Shown here: piece by piece, positions 49,850 through 57,491 of the stretch
How the letters are laid out: every line of letters starts with the position of its first letter
Position numbering within the stretch: position 1 is the stretch's first letter
Assembly (NCBI RefSeq): GCF_014204795.1
Contig: NZ_JACHMB010000001.1
Location: 2,852,001-2,916,000, forward strand
Direction: 5' to 3'
Origin: Nonomuraea jabiensis
GTDB lineage: Bacteria; Actinomycetota; Actinomycetes; Streptosporangiales; Streptosporangiaceae
DNA length: 64,000 bases
Position numbers and translations under genes: made by a program
The notes under the pieces: generated by a model
Told to the model about the DNA's origin: nothing
What the model saw: the letters and a program-made list of their open reading frames with translations, nothing else
The model's database searches: none

Positions 49850-50841
49850 GATCCATCTCCTGTGAGTGCTGAGGCGGTGATGAAGGTCTCCATGCGTTCC
49901 ATGGCCGACGCCGCGCCGTACGCGCAGAGCCGTACCAGGTCCTCGTCCGGCCGCGAGCCGCGCCAGGCGGCCACGTCGGCGTCGGTCACCCGGTACGGCG
50001 CGAGCGCGGCGAGCAGGGCCAGCCGGGCCCCGGCGCGCTCCCCCGCCGGGACCTCGGCGAGCGGCGCGTCCAGCCAGGCGCCGCCCATGGGCGGGTGCTC
50101 CCCGTCCCAGGCCGCCACCGTGTCCGCCACGGCCGCGCGGGCGGCGTCCCCGAGCAGTTCCCCACCGGCGATGCCGGCGGCCCGCAGCGCGGCGTAGGCG
50201 GCGCCCACGGACGTGCCGGCGCCCCAGGCGGGCTCCGGCCCGGCGGGCAGGTCCGCGACCAGGGGCAGGCTCGCGCCTGACAGCAGCCGCCTGCGCACCG
50301 TACGGGCCATCACCCGGCCGCCCACGCTCCTGACCAGGCGCGATTTCTGGAGGTTCGCGGGTAGGAGGTTCTCGGTGAGCAGCGCCGAGGCCATGCGGTT
50401 GACGAAGTGGAAGGCGAGCGCCGTGCCGATGTGCTCGGGCCCGATCTGGGCCCCGCCGCGCCGCGACGTGGCCCAGGCCAGCATCGCGGCGTGCTCGGGG
50501 TCGTCGGGCGTGCCGCCGGCGGCGACGGTCTCCGCCAGCCGGTGGTCGCCGGTCGCGTGCAGCAGCGTCGTGTGCGCGGCCACGCAGAACGGGCACCGGT
50601 TCGCCAGCGACACGCCCAGCGCCACGACCTCCTTCCCGGTCCTGGACGCCTTCCCGGCCAGCAGCGACTCGCGCAGCATGGCCCACGTCGCGGCGAGCAC
50701 GTCCGGCGCGGGCGACAGCGTCAGGAAGACCGCCATGCGCGCCATGCCGAAGTCGTCCGCGAGCTGCGCGTAGACCTGGGCCACCCGGCCGGTCGCCGCG
50801 TGCGGCGGCACCGGCGTGACATAACGGAACTGTGTCTCCAT
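49846..50841 (-). CDS. Carboxymuconolactone decarboxylase-family (AhpD-like) protein, 331 aa
   Basis: AhpD-like redox centre NRCPFCVAAHT (Cys-x-x-Cys with downstream His, about 82-90), in an all-helical fold. The protein is about twice the length of single-domain family members; the second half has no CxxC, so it is likely a degenerate duplicate. May reduce peroxides or handle small aromatic substrates. ATG 50841 heads the operon; promoter region shared with the divergent histidine kinase gene, containing the 24-bp inverted repeat at 50929. Confidence 0.82.
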   Translation of the reverse strand: METQFRYVTPVPPHAATGRVAQVYAQLADDFGMARMAVFLTLSPAPDVLAATWAMLRESLLAGKASRTGKEVVALGVSLANRCPFCVAAHTTLLHATGDHRLAETVAAGGTPDDPEHAAMLAWATSRRGGAQIGPEHIGTALAFHFVNRMASALLTENLLPANLQKSRLVRSVGGRVMARTVRRRLLSGASLPLVADLPAGPEPAWGAGTSVGAAYAALRAAGIAGGELLGDAARAAVADTVAAWDGEHPPMGGAWLDAPLAEVPAGERAGARLALLAALAPYRVTDADVAAWRGSRPDEDLVRLCAYGAASAMERMETFITASALTGDGS

Positions 50842-50928
50842 AGCCGGACATCGTGGTATTTCTCGTGCCTTGGGGCGTCGTGCCGTGGTTGACTCATGCG
50901 CCTACCGCCCCGGAAGGCACCTTCGTGC

Positions 50929-50952
50929 GGACTACTTCGCCGGGAGTAGTCC
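50929..50952. promoter_or_regulatory. 24-bp inverted repeat between divergent redox operons
   Basis: GGACTACT and AGTAGTCC, perfect 8-bp arms, 8-bp spacer (TCGCCGGG), lie 88 bp from the AhpD-like start and 57 bp from the histidine kinase start. Candidate site for the NarL-type regulator encoded at 52175. Confidence 0.6.
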
Positions 50953-51008
50953 GGAATTACATCCAGGCGGCGAGGATCGTGCCCTGGTCAAGGCTCTAAT
51001 GTGCAGGA

Positions 51009-52178
51009 ATGACCTTTCTGCGCGGATGGCACCCGCTCGCCGTGGACAGCGCGCTCGCCGCCGTCGTGGCCGTGATGCTGTCCGCCACTGTGCTGGTCAC
51101 GCCGCAGGCGGGCGTCCTGGACCTGGCCGCCGTCCTGGTCGGCTCGCTCTCCCTCGTCGCCTGGCGCCGCGCGCCCCTGGTGCCGCTGGTCGTCGGCACG
51201 GCCAGCATGCTCGTCTTCTCCGTGCACGCCCAGCCGGGCCCGCCCGCCGCCTTCCCCGTGATGATGGCGGTCTTCGCCGCGGTGTGGGCCGGACACCGGC
51301 TGCTGCCCGCGCTGGCGAGCGCGGTGTTCCTGGGCGTCAGCCTGGCGGTCGACCTGGCCACCGCCACCGGGCAGAGCCCCAAGGACATCGTCCAGGCAAC
51401 GACGCTGCTGCTCGGCTGGTTCCTGGCGTCGGGGGTGACGGCGACGGTCACCCGGCAGCGGCAGGCGTACCTGGAGCAGGTCGAGCAGCGGGCCGTGGAG
51501 GCCGAGCGCACCCGCGAGGAGGTCGCGCGCCGGCGCGCGGGCGAGGAGCGGCTCAGGATCGCCAGGGAGCTGCACGACTCGCTCACGCACAGCATCTCGG
51601 TCATCAAGGTGCAGGCGGGCGTGGCCGTGCACCTGGCCCGCAAGCGCGGCGAGGAGGTGCCCGGGGCGCTGCTGGCCATCCAGGAGGCCAGCGGGGACGC
51701 CATGCGCGAGCTGCGCGCCACGCTGGAGGTGCTGCGCGACACCGACGACCCGGACGGCTGCGGCGACCCGGACGGCTCCGGCGCGCAGGACAGCCGCCTC
51801 GACCGGCTCGACGACCTGGTGGAGCGGGCCCGCTCGACCGGGCTGGCCGCCACGGTCACGATCTCGGGGGTACGGCACGAGCTGCCCGCCGAGGTGGACC
51901 GGGCCGCGTACCGGATCGTCCAGGAGGCGCTCACCAACGTCTCCAGGCACGCGGGCGGGGCGGCGGCGTCCGTACGCGTCGACTTCGGCTGCGACGAGCT
52001 GGTCGTGCAGGTGGACGACGACGGCCTGGCCAGCAGCGACGCACCGCCCGTGCCCGGCGTGGGCCTGCTCGGCATGCGCGAGCGGGTCACGGCGCTCGGC
52101 GGCCGGCTGCGGGCCGAGCCCCGCCCGGAGGGCGGCTTCACCGTACGCGCAGAGCTTCCACTGGGGGAACCGACGTGA
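51009..52178 (+). CDS. Sensor histidine kinase (HisKA_3 type), 389 aa
   Basis: Membrane part with about five to six helices (10-145), then a coiled linker (RQRQAYLEQVEQRAVEAERTREEVARRR) and the phospho-acceptor His189 in RIARELHDSLTHSISV. N-box QEALTNVSRHAG and G2 VGLLGMRERVTALGG are intact. No large sensor domain. GTGA overlap with its response regulator. Divergent from the multicopper oxidase operon and upstream of the Mo/flavin genes, so likely controls one or both. Confidence 0.92.
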   Translation: MTFLRGWHPLAVDSALAAVVAVMLSATVLVTPQAGVLDLAAVLVGSLSLVAWRRAPLVPLVVGTASMLVFSVHAQPGPPAAFPVMMAVFAAVWAGHRLLPALASAVFLGVSLAVDLATATGQSPKDIVQATTLLLGWFLASGVTATVTRQRQAYLEQVEQRAVEAERTREEVARRRAGEERLRIARELHDSLTHSISVIKVQAGVAVHLARKRGEEVPGALLAIQEASGDAMRELRATLEVLRDTDDPDGCGDPDGSGAQDSRLDRLDDLVERARSTGLAATVTISGVRHELPAEVDRAAYRIVQEALTNVSRHAGGAAASVRVDFGCDELVVQVDDDGLASSDAPPVPGVGLLGMRERVTALGGRLRAEPRPEGGFTVRAELPLGEPT

Positions 52179-52834
52179 TCCGCGTGCTGCTCGTGGACGA
52201 CCAGGCACTCATCCGCGGCGGCTTCCGCGCCCTGCTGGAGGCCGAGGACGACATCGAGGTCGTGGCCGAGGCCGCCAACGGCGAGCAGGCCCTCGCCCTC
52301 GCCCTCGAACACCTGCCCGACGTGGCGCTCGTCGACGTCCAGATGCCGGTCATGGACGGCATCGAGGCGACCCGGCGCATCGCGGCCGACGAGCGGCTGA
52401 GCGAGGTCCACGTCGTGATCCTCACCAACTACGGCCTCGACGAGTACGTCTTCAACGCGCTCCGGGCGGGTGCGAGTGGGTTCCTGGTCAAGGACACCGA
52501 GCCCGCCGACCTGCTGCAGGGCGTCCGGGTCGCGGCCCGCGGCGACGCGCTGCTGTCCCCCGCCATCACCCGCCGCCTCATCGGCGAGTACGTGGCCCGC
52601 CGCCCCGAGCCGGAGCCGCAGGGCCTGGACGTGCTGACCAACCGCGAGCGCGAGGTGACGGCGCTGGTCGCCCGCGGCATGTCCAACGACGAGATCGCCG
52701 CCCACATGGTGATCAGCCCGACCACCGCGAAGACGCACGTCAGCAGGGCGATGACCAAGCTGCGGGCACGCGATCGGGCGCAGCTCGTGGTCTTCGCGTA
52801 CGAGTCGGGCCTGGTGGCGCCGCGTCGGGGCTGA
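52175..52834 (+). CDS. NarL/FixJ-family response regulator, 219 aa
   Basis: Receiver: VDDQALIRGGF (Asp8-Asp9), phospho-acceptor Asp54 in VALVDVQMPVMDG, Lys in FLVKDTEP. HTH of LuxR type: LTNREREVTALVARGMSNDEIAAHMVISPTTAKTHVSRAMTKL. GTG 52175 overlaps the kinase stop by four bases. Pairs with the kinase at 51009. The perfect inverted repeat at 50929 is its most likely binding site. Confidence 0.93.
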   Translation: MIRVLLVDDQALIRGGFRALLEAEDDIEVVAEAANGEQALALALEHLPDVALVDVQMPVMDGIEATRRIAADERLSEVHVVILTNYGLDEYVFNALRAGASGFLVKDTEPADLLQGVRVAARGDALLSPAITRRLIGEYVARRPEPEPQGLDVLTNREREVTALVARGMSNDEIAAHMVISPTTAKTHVSRAMTKLRARDRAQLVVFAYESGLVAPRRG

Positions 52835-52853
52835 TCGCGTGATGAAATGAGGC

Positions 52854-53453
52854 GTGAACATCATTTCGCGCGGTTTCCGCGGACGGCACCGGCCGGACGG
52901 CGACCGGCTGCCACCCGGGCAGTACCTGGTCGACGACTTCCCCGTGCTGTCGGCAGGGCCGACGCCGCGGGTGCCGCTGGATCGGTGGGAGTTCGCCATC
53001 GACACCGAGGCGGAGCAGACCCACCGCTGGTCGTGGCAGGAGTTCATGGCACTGCCCAGTGAGACTCCCACGGTCGACATCCACTGCGTGACCAAGTGGA
53101 CCAAGCTGGACACCACCTGGGAGGGCGTCTCGCTCGACGTGCTCTTCGAGGACGTCGAGACCGCCGCCGAATACGCGCTCGTCTACTCGTACGGCGGCTA
53201 CACCACGAACCTTCCGCTCGAGGACCTCCTCGACGGCAAGGCGTGGATCGTGCACCGCTTCGACGGCGAGGAGCTGGAGCCCCGGCACGGCGGCCCGGCC
53301 CGGCTGATCGTGCCGCACCTGTACTTCTGGAAGTCGGCCAAGTGGGTACGCGGCATCCGGCTGCTCAACGAGGACTGGCCCGGCTTCTGGGAGACCGCCG
53401 GCTACCACAACTACGGCGACCCGTGGCGCGAGCAGCGCTACGAGGGCGACTGA
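52854..53453 (+). CDS. Molybdopterin-dependent oxidoreductase, sulfite-oxidase fold, 199 aa
   Basis: Single Mo-cofactor domain of the SUOX/YedY kind: start region FRGRHRPDGDRLPPGQYLVDDFPVLSAG, Mo-ligand Cys78 in VDIHCVTKWT, then GGYTTNLPLEDLLDGKAWIVHRFDGEEL and HLYFWKSAKWVRGI. No signal peptide or heme domain, so it is cytosolic and must use a separate electron partner, most likely the flavoprotein encoded one base downstream. GTG start at 52854. Substrate not predictable. Confidence 0.88.
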   Translation: MNIISRGFRGRHRPDGDRLPPGQYLVDDFPVLSAGPTPRVPLDRWEFAIDTEAEQTHRWSWQEFMALPSETPTVDIHCVTKWTKLDTTWEGVSLDVLFEDVETAAEYALVYSYGGYTTNLPLEDLLDGKAWIVHRFDGEELEPRHGGPARLIVPHLYFWKSAKWVRGIRLLNEDWPGFWETAGYHNYGDPWREQRYEGD

Positions 53454-53454
53454 G

Positions 53455-54192
53455 GTGCGCCGCCTGGCCTGGCGGGCGGCCGAGCTCGCCGAGATCGTCA
53501 CCGAGACCGCGACCGCGCGCACGCTGCGGTTCCGGGTGCCCGAATGGCCGGGGCACCTGGCGGGGCAGCACGTGGACGTGCGGCTGACGGCCGAGGACGG
53601 CTACACCGCGCAGCGCAGCTACTCGCTGGCCGGCCCCGCCGACGGCGACCTCGTCGATCTGACCGTGGAGACCGTCCCGGACGGCGAGGTGTCGCCGTAC
53701 CTGACCCAGGTCATCGAGGTCGGCGACCAGGTCGAGCTGCGCGGCCCGGTGGGCGGCTGGTTCGTCTGGCGGCCGGAGAGCAAGGCGCCGGTCGTGCTGG
53801 TGGCCGGCGGGTCGGGGATCGTGCCGCTGATGGCGATGATCAGGACGCGCCGGCAGGCGGGCAGCCGGGTGCCGTTCCGCCTGCTCTACTCGCTGCGCGA
53901 CCCGGACCGCCGCTACTACGCCGAGGAGCTGCGCAGCCCCGACCCGGGGCTCGACATCTCCTACCTCTACACCAGGTCCGCGCCGTCCGGCACGTCCCGC
54001 CCGCCGGGGCGGATCATGCTGGACGACCTGGCCGAGGGCGGCTGGCCCGCGACCTTCGAGCCCGACTGCTACGTGTGCGGGCCGACGGGGTTCGTGGAGG
54101 CGGCGGCCGACCTGCTGCTCGCGCTGGGGCACGCGCCCGAGCGCATCCGTACCGAACGTTTCGGAAGTTCCGGACAGGGGGAGCTGACATGA
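53455..54192 (+). CDS. Ferredoxin-NADP reductase-type flavoprotein, 245 aa
   Basis: FAD domain with QRSYSLAGP (Arg54-x-Tyr-Ser) and an NAD(P)-binding domain with VAGGSGIVPLMAM and a C-terminal CYVCGPTGFVEA. No C-terminal 2Fe-2S domain, so it passes electrons between NAD(P)H and a protein partner, probably the Mo protein just upstream (GTG 53455 lies 1 base after its stop). Followed with ATGA overlap by a zinc-ribbon protein. The three-gene set is conserved in actinomycetes as I recall it. Confidence 0.9.
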   Translation: MRRLAWRAAELAEIVTETATARTLRFRVPEWPGHLAGQHVDVRLTAEDGYTAQRSYSLAGPADGDLVDLTVETVPDGEVSPYLTQVIEVGDQVELRGPVGGWFVWRPESKAPVVLVAGGSGIVPLMAMIRTRRQAGSRVPFRLLYSLRDPDRRYYAEELRSPDPGLDISYLYTRSAPSGTSRPPGRIMLDDLAEGGWPATFEPDCYVCGPTGFVEAAADLLLALGHAPERIRTERFGSSGQGELT

Positions 54193-54455
54193 CCGCAGAG
54201 CACCTCGACGGCAACGCGCTGGCGGGCCCGCTCGGCGAGATCTTCGCCGTGGACGTCACCGCCGCCACCGGCCGCTGCGCGAGCTGCGGCCTCGCGGGCC
54301 CGGTCGCCTCGCTGCGCGTGTACGGCCCCGACCCCGGGCTGGTGGCCCGGTGCCCCGGCTGCGAGGAGGTGATCCTCCGGCTGGTACGCGGCCCGGGCAC
54401 GGCCTGGCTCGACCTGCGCGGCACGGTGTCGCTGCGCGTCAACCTGCCCGACTGA
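54189..54455 (+). CDS. Zinc-ribbon protein, DUF6510-like, 88 aa
   Basis: Two CxxC knuckles (RCASCGLAG about 29-35; ARCPGCEEV about 53-59) form a rubredoxin-like zinc ribbon in a small beta-rich protein. I place it in DUF6510 from memory. It overlaps the flavoprotein stop by four bases (ATG 54189), so it probably belongs to the same Mo/flavin enzyme system as a structural or electron-transfer component. Confidence 0.82.
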   Translation: MTAEHLDGNALAGPLGEIFAVDVTAATGRCASCGLAGPVASLRVYGPDPGLVARCPGCEEVILRLVRGPGTAWLDLRGTVSLRVNLPD

Positions 54456-54589
54456 CGACGTTGGGGACAGATCGTTCCGCATGAACGGGCCCGACTGAGT
54501 ACACTCGGGCACGTTCAACCGGCCGAGATCTGTACGGCGAGGCTCTTGGCCATGGGCGGCGGCCCGCGGCCCCGTCCCTCTGGAGTCAC

Positions 54590-55996
54590 GTGAGCAGCGG
54601 GCTAGTCGACGCGCCCCCGTCCGAACCGAGCGCGCCACCCCGGCGGCGCCGCCGCTGGCTGCGCTGGACGATCGCGGTCGCCGTGACCGTGGTCCTCCTG
54701 GTCGCGGGCGTCGCGGTCGGCGTCTACGCGAAGCTGACCGGCAACGTCAAGCACATCGACGTCACCGCCGACGACCTCGGCGCCACCCGGCCGCCCAAGG
54801 TCGCGGGCACCGCCATGAACGTCCTGGTCGTCGGATCGGACCAGCGCGACGGCAAGAACGCCAAGTACGGGCACCATATCGCGGGCGAGCGCACCGACAC
54901 GATCATGCTCGTGCACGTGTCGTCCAAGCGCGACAACGCGATGGTCGTCAGCTTCCCGCGCGACTCGCTCGTCCAGCTCCCCGCCTGCCGCGCCACCGGC
55001 GGCCTGCCCGGCCAGCGGCCGCACCTGGGCATGATCAACGAGTCGTTCAACTCCGGCGGCATCGCCTGCACCTGGAAGACGATCGAGACGCTCACCCACA
55101 TCCGCATCGACCACTTCGTGAAGGTCGACTTCACCGGCTTCAAGAGCATGGTCAACGCCATCGGCGGCGTCGAGATCTGCCTGCCCGAGCCGGTGAACGA
55201 CAAGAAGGCCCTGCTCCACCTGCCCGCCGGGCGGCAGACGCTCACCGGCGAGCAGGCGCTCGGCTACGTACGCGCCCGCTACAGCATGGGCGACGGCTCG
55301 GACATCGGGCGCATCCAGCGGCAGCAGATGTTCATCGCGTCGATGGTCAAGAAGGTCATGAGCGGCGAGACGCTCACCGACCCCGCCAAGCTGCTGGGCA
55401 TCCTCGACGCCGGCACCAAGGCGGTGACCACCGACCGCGGCCTGAACTTCGGCGTCATGAAGGACCTCGCCACCAGCCTCCAGGGCCTGAACGCGGGGCA
55501 GATCCGCTTCATCACCACCCCCTGGCACTACTCCCTCACCCAGCCCGGCCGGGTCGAGTGGGTGCAGCCGCAGGCCGGCCACCTGTTCCAGATCGTGGCC
55601 AAGGACCAGAGCGTCCAGGGCGTCAAGGGCGGCCAGGCCAAGGTGGGCCGGACCAAGATCCAGATCGAGCTCCGCAACGGCACCTGGCGCAGCGGCCTCG
55701 GCACCCAGGTGGCCGCCGCCTTGGAGCAGCGCGGCTACCACATCACCAAGATCGGCGACTCGGCCCGCAAGCCGCAGGCCAAGACCACCCTCCTGTACGG
55801 CCCCAACGGCGAGACCCGCGTCCCCACCCTCACCAACGACCTCCAGACCTCTGCGCTGCGGAAGGTGGCGGGGGCGCAGACGAATCGGCTGGTGCTGGTG
55901 ATCGGCTCGGACTGGACGGGGCTGAAGCCGTTGCGCGCGGACGACACGGAGTCCATCAAGGGCTTCGACGCCACCCACGACACCTGCGCCACCTGA
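54590..55996 (+). CDS. LytR-CpsA-Psr (LCP) family cell-wall ligase, 468 aa
   Basis: Membrane-bound transferase attaching secondary polymers to peptidoglycan. Short cytoplasmic Arg-rich start, one TM helix (about 24-46), LCP core with MNVLVVGSDQRDG, GERTDTIMLVHVS, VVSFPRDSLVQLP and LGYVRARY (conserved Asp/Arg that bind polyprenyl phosphate), then a C-terminal LytR_C domain (about 350-455, QIELRNGTWRSGLGTQVAAALEQRGY). GTG 54590 has TGGAG 6 bases upstream. A TACACT box (54499) may be its -10. Not in an operon. Confidence 0.92.
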   Translation: MSSGLVDAPPSEPSAPPRRRRRWLRWTIAVAVTVVLLVAGVAVGVYAKLTGNVKHIDVTADDLGATRPPKVAGTAMNVLVVGSDQRDGKNAKYGHHIAGERTDTIMLVHVSSKRDNAMVVSFPRDSLVQLPACRATGGLPGQRPHLGMINESFNSGGIACTWKTIETLTHIRIDHFVKVDFTGFKSMVNAIGGVEICLPEPVNDKKALLHLPAGRQTLTGEQALGYVRARYSMGDGSDIGRIQRQQMFIASMVKKVMSGETLTDPAKLLGILDAGTKAVTTDRGLNFGVMKDLATSLQGLNAGQIRFITTPWHYSLTQPGRVEWVQPQAGHLFQIVAKDQSVQGVKGGQAKVGRTKIQIELRNGTWRSGLGTQVAAALEQRGYHITKIGDSARKPQAKTTLLYGPNGETRVPTLTNDLQTSALRKVAGAQTNRLVLVIGSDWTGLKPLRADDTESIKGFDATHDTCAT

Positions 55997-56116
55997 CCCC
56001 CGCCGTACCCCGCCGACGCGGCGCGCCAAAGACGAGCGCCCACTGCGGGTGCGGCGGGCAGTGCGGCGGCGGCGGGGCGCGGTGGTGGCGTGGGTGCGCG
56101 GTGTGGCAGGCCGGAA

Positions 56117-56172
56117 CGGGGGCGGGTTCGCGGGTGGCCAGGACGCCGTGGGCGGGTTCGCGGGTGGCCGGG
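56117..56172. repeat. G-rich direct repeat downstream of the LCP gene
   Basis: GCGGGTTCGCGGGTGGCC occurs twice, at about 56118 and 56153. The 188-bp gap (55997-56184) between convergent genes is G-rich and contains no gene or clear terminator. Confidence 0.5.
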
Positions 56173-56184
56173 AGGCGGCCGCGG

Positions 56185-56751
56185 TCAGCGGGCTTCGGAG
56201 AGGCCTCCGCCGTCGATGGCGGTGAAGCCGGCGTCCTCGATCAGCGGCACCACCTCCTTCTTGGCCGCGTCGTCGTCCCCCCAGTAAGGCATGTCGGCCC
56301 GCGCCCCGCCCCGCTGCCCCACCGTCCCCAGCGTCAGCAGTTCCTTCGAGTACTTCGTGTTGAACGTCCGCACCAGCCGGACCTCCTCCCCGAGCACGCG
56401 CTGCTGGTACTGCGGGCTGGTGAGCCCGCCGGGGACGGCGACCACCACGGCCAGGCCGTCCCGTTCGGCGATCGGGTTGCTGGGGTCGACGACGATCTTG
56501 CCGGAGAGGGCGTCTCCGAGCTCCGCCGACACGGCGCGGAACGCCTCCCAGCCCACCGCCAGCACGATGACCTCGCCGAACCGCACGGCCTCGCTCGGCG
56601 TGCCGCCCCGGGCCCGCCCGGCGGTCGCCGCCGTGGCCGCTGCCACGCGGCTGGGGTCGGCGTCGCTGAAGAACACCTCGTGTCCGCCCGTCGAGAGCAG
56701 GCGGCCAAGAGGCACGCCGAGTCTTCCAGAACCCACGATTGCCACACGCAT
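56185..56751 (-). CDS. NADP/F420-binding oxidoreductase-like protein (NADPH:F420 reductase fold), 188 aa
   Basis: Rossmann N-terminus MRVAIVGSGRLGVPLGRLLSTGGHEVFFSDADP, then VIVLAVGWEAF, VVDPSNPIAERDG and VRTFNTKYSKEL, the order found in F420H2:NADP+ oxidoreductases and related phosphogluconate-type dimer proteins. Slightly short (188 aa against about 210-230), mostly at the C-terminal end. F420-related or simple imine/ketone reduction; substrate unknown. Divided from the TetR gene by 74 bp. Confidence 0.75.
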   Translation of the reverse strand: MRVAIVGSGRLGVPLGRLLSTGGHEVFFSDADPSRVAAATAATAGRARGGTPSEAVRFGEVIVLAVGWEAFRAVSAELGDALSGKIVVDPSNPIAERDGLAVVVAVPGGLTSPQYQQRVLGEEVRLVRTFNTKYSKELLTLGTVGQRGGARADMPYWGDDDAAKKEVVPLIEDAGFTAIDGGGLSEAR

Positions 56752-56825
56752 GTCTTGATCACCTCGTCACCGAAAGGGACCCACCAGACCCCGCCGGTCA
56801 CATTCCTCCCCAGGTCAGAGGCTTG

Positions 56826-57431
56826 CTACGCGATGAGCGACGAGAGAGCGGCGAGGGAGTCGACGACCTGCCGGGCGTCGGGCGTGGCGGCCGGGTCGAG
56901 CAGCCACTGCAGCAGCAGCCCGTCGGTGATGGCCACCAGCACCGACACGAGGACCTCGGGCGCCACCGGCAGCTCGATGCCGAACTGGGCGACGGCCCGG
57001 CGCACCATGTCGGCGCCCGCCCGGCGGCAGCGGGCGTACGACTCGGCCAGCCGTTCCCGCAGCGCGGCCTCGCGCAGCGCCGCCGGGTAGCCCTCGACGA
57101 AGACCACGAGCTGCGGCCGCAGCTCCTCGAATCTGTCGACCAACTCCGTCATGGCGCGCTCCAGCATCTCCCGCGCGCTGCCCGGCTGCGAGCTGAACAT
57201 CGCCCGCTCGACCTGGGCGATCCACTGGTCGAAGAACTCGGCGAGGGCCTCGTTCAGCAGCGCGTCCTTGCCGCCGAAGTGGTAGCCGATGGAGGCCAGG
57301 TTGGTGCCCGAGGCGGCGACCAGGTCCCGGGCCGTCGTACGGGCATAGCCCTTCTCCTGCAGGCAGCTCACCGCTCCTGCCAGCAGTCTCTCCCGGTATC
57401 CACCGGCCTCTGTTCGTGCCACGTGATCCAT
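56826..57431 (-). CDS. TetR-family transcriptional regulator, 201 aa
   Basis: HTH at about 12-58: LLAGAVSCLQEKGYARTTARDLVAASGTNLASIGYHFGGKDALLNEAL. The C-terminal domain resembles TetR_C_33-like fatty-acid or xenobiotic regulators. ATG 57431 (MDHVART). Divergent from the P450 gene with only 60 bp between, containing a TACGTACGTA palindrome; it presumably represses itself and the P450. Confidence 0.88.
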   Translation of the reverse strand: MDHVARTEAGGYRERLLAGAVSCLQEKGYARTTARDLVAASGTNLASIGYHFGGKDALLNEALAEFFDQWIAQVERAMFSSQPGSAREMLERAMTELVDRFEELRPQLVVFVEGYPAALREAALRERLAESYARCRRAGADMVRRAVAQFGIELPVAPEVLVSVLVAITDGLLLQWLLDPAATPDARQVVDSLAALSSLIA

Positions 57432-57460
57432 GCTACAGATATATACAAGCGTCTATGACA

Positions 57461-57470
57461 TACGTACGTA
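57461..57470. promoter_or_regulatory. TACGTACGTA palindrome in TetR/P450 divergent promoter
   Basis: A perfect 10-bp palindrome embedded in an AT-richer spacer (57432-57476), 7-16 bp before the P450 reading frame. Likely centre of the TetR operator. Confidence 0.45.
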
Positions 57471-57491
57471 CACGAAATGAAGAGGTCGGAC

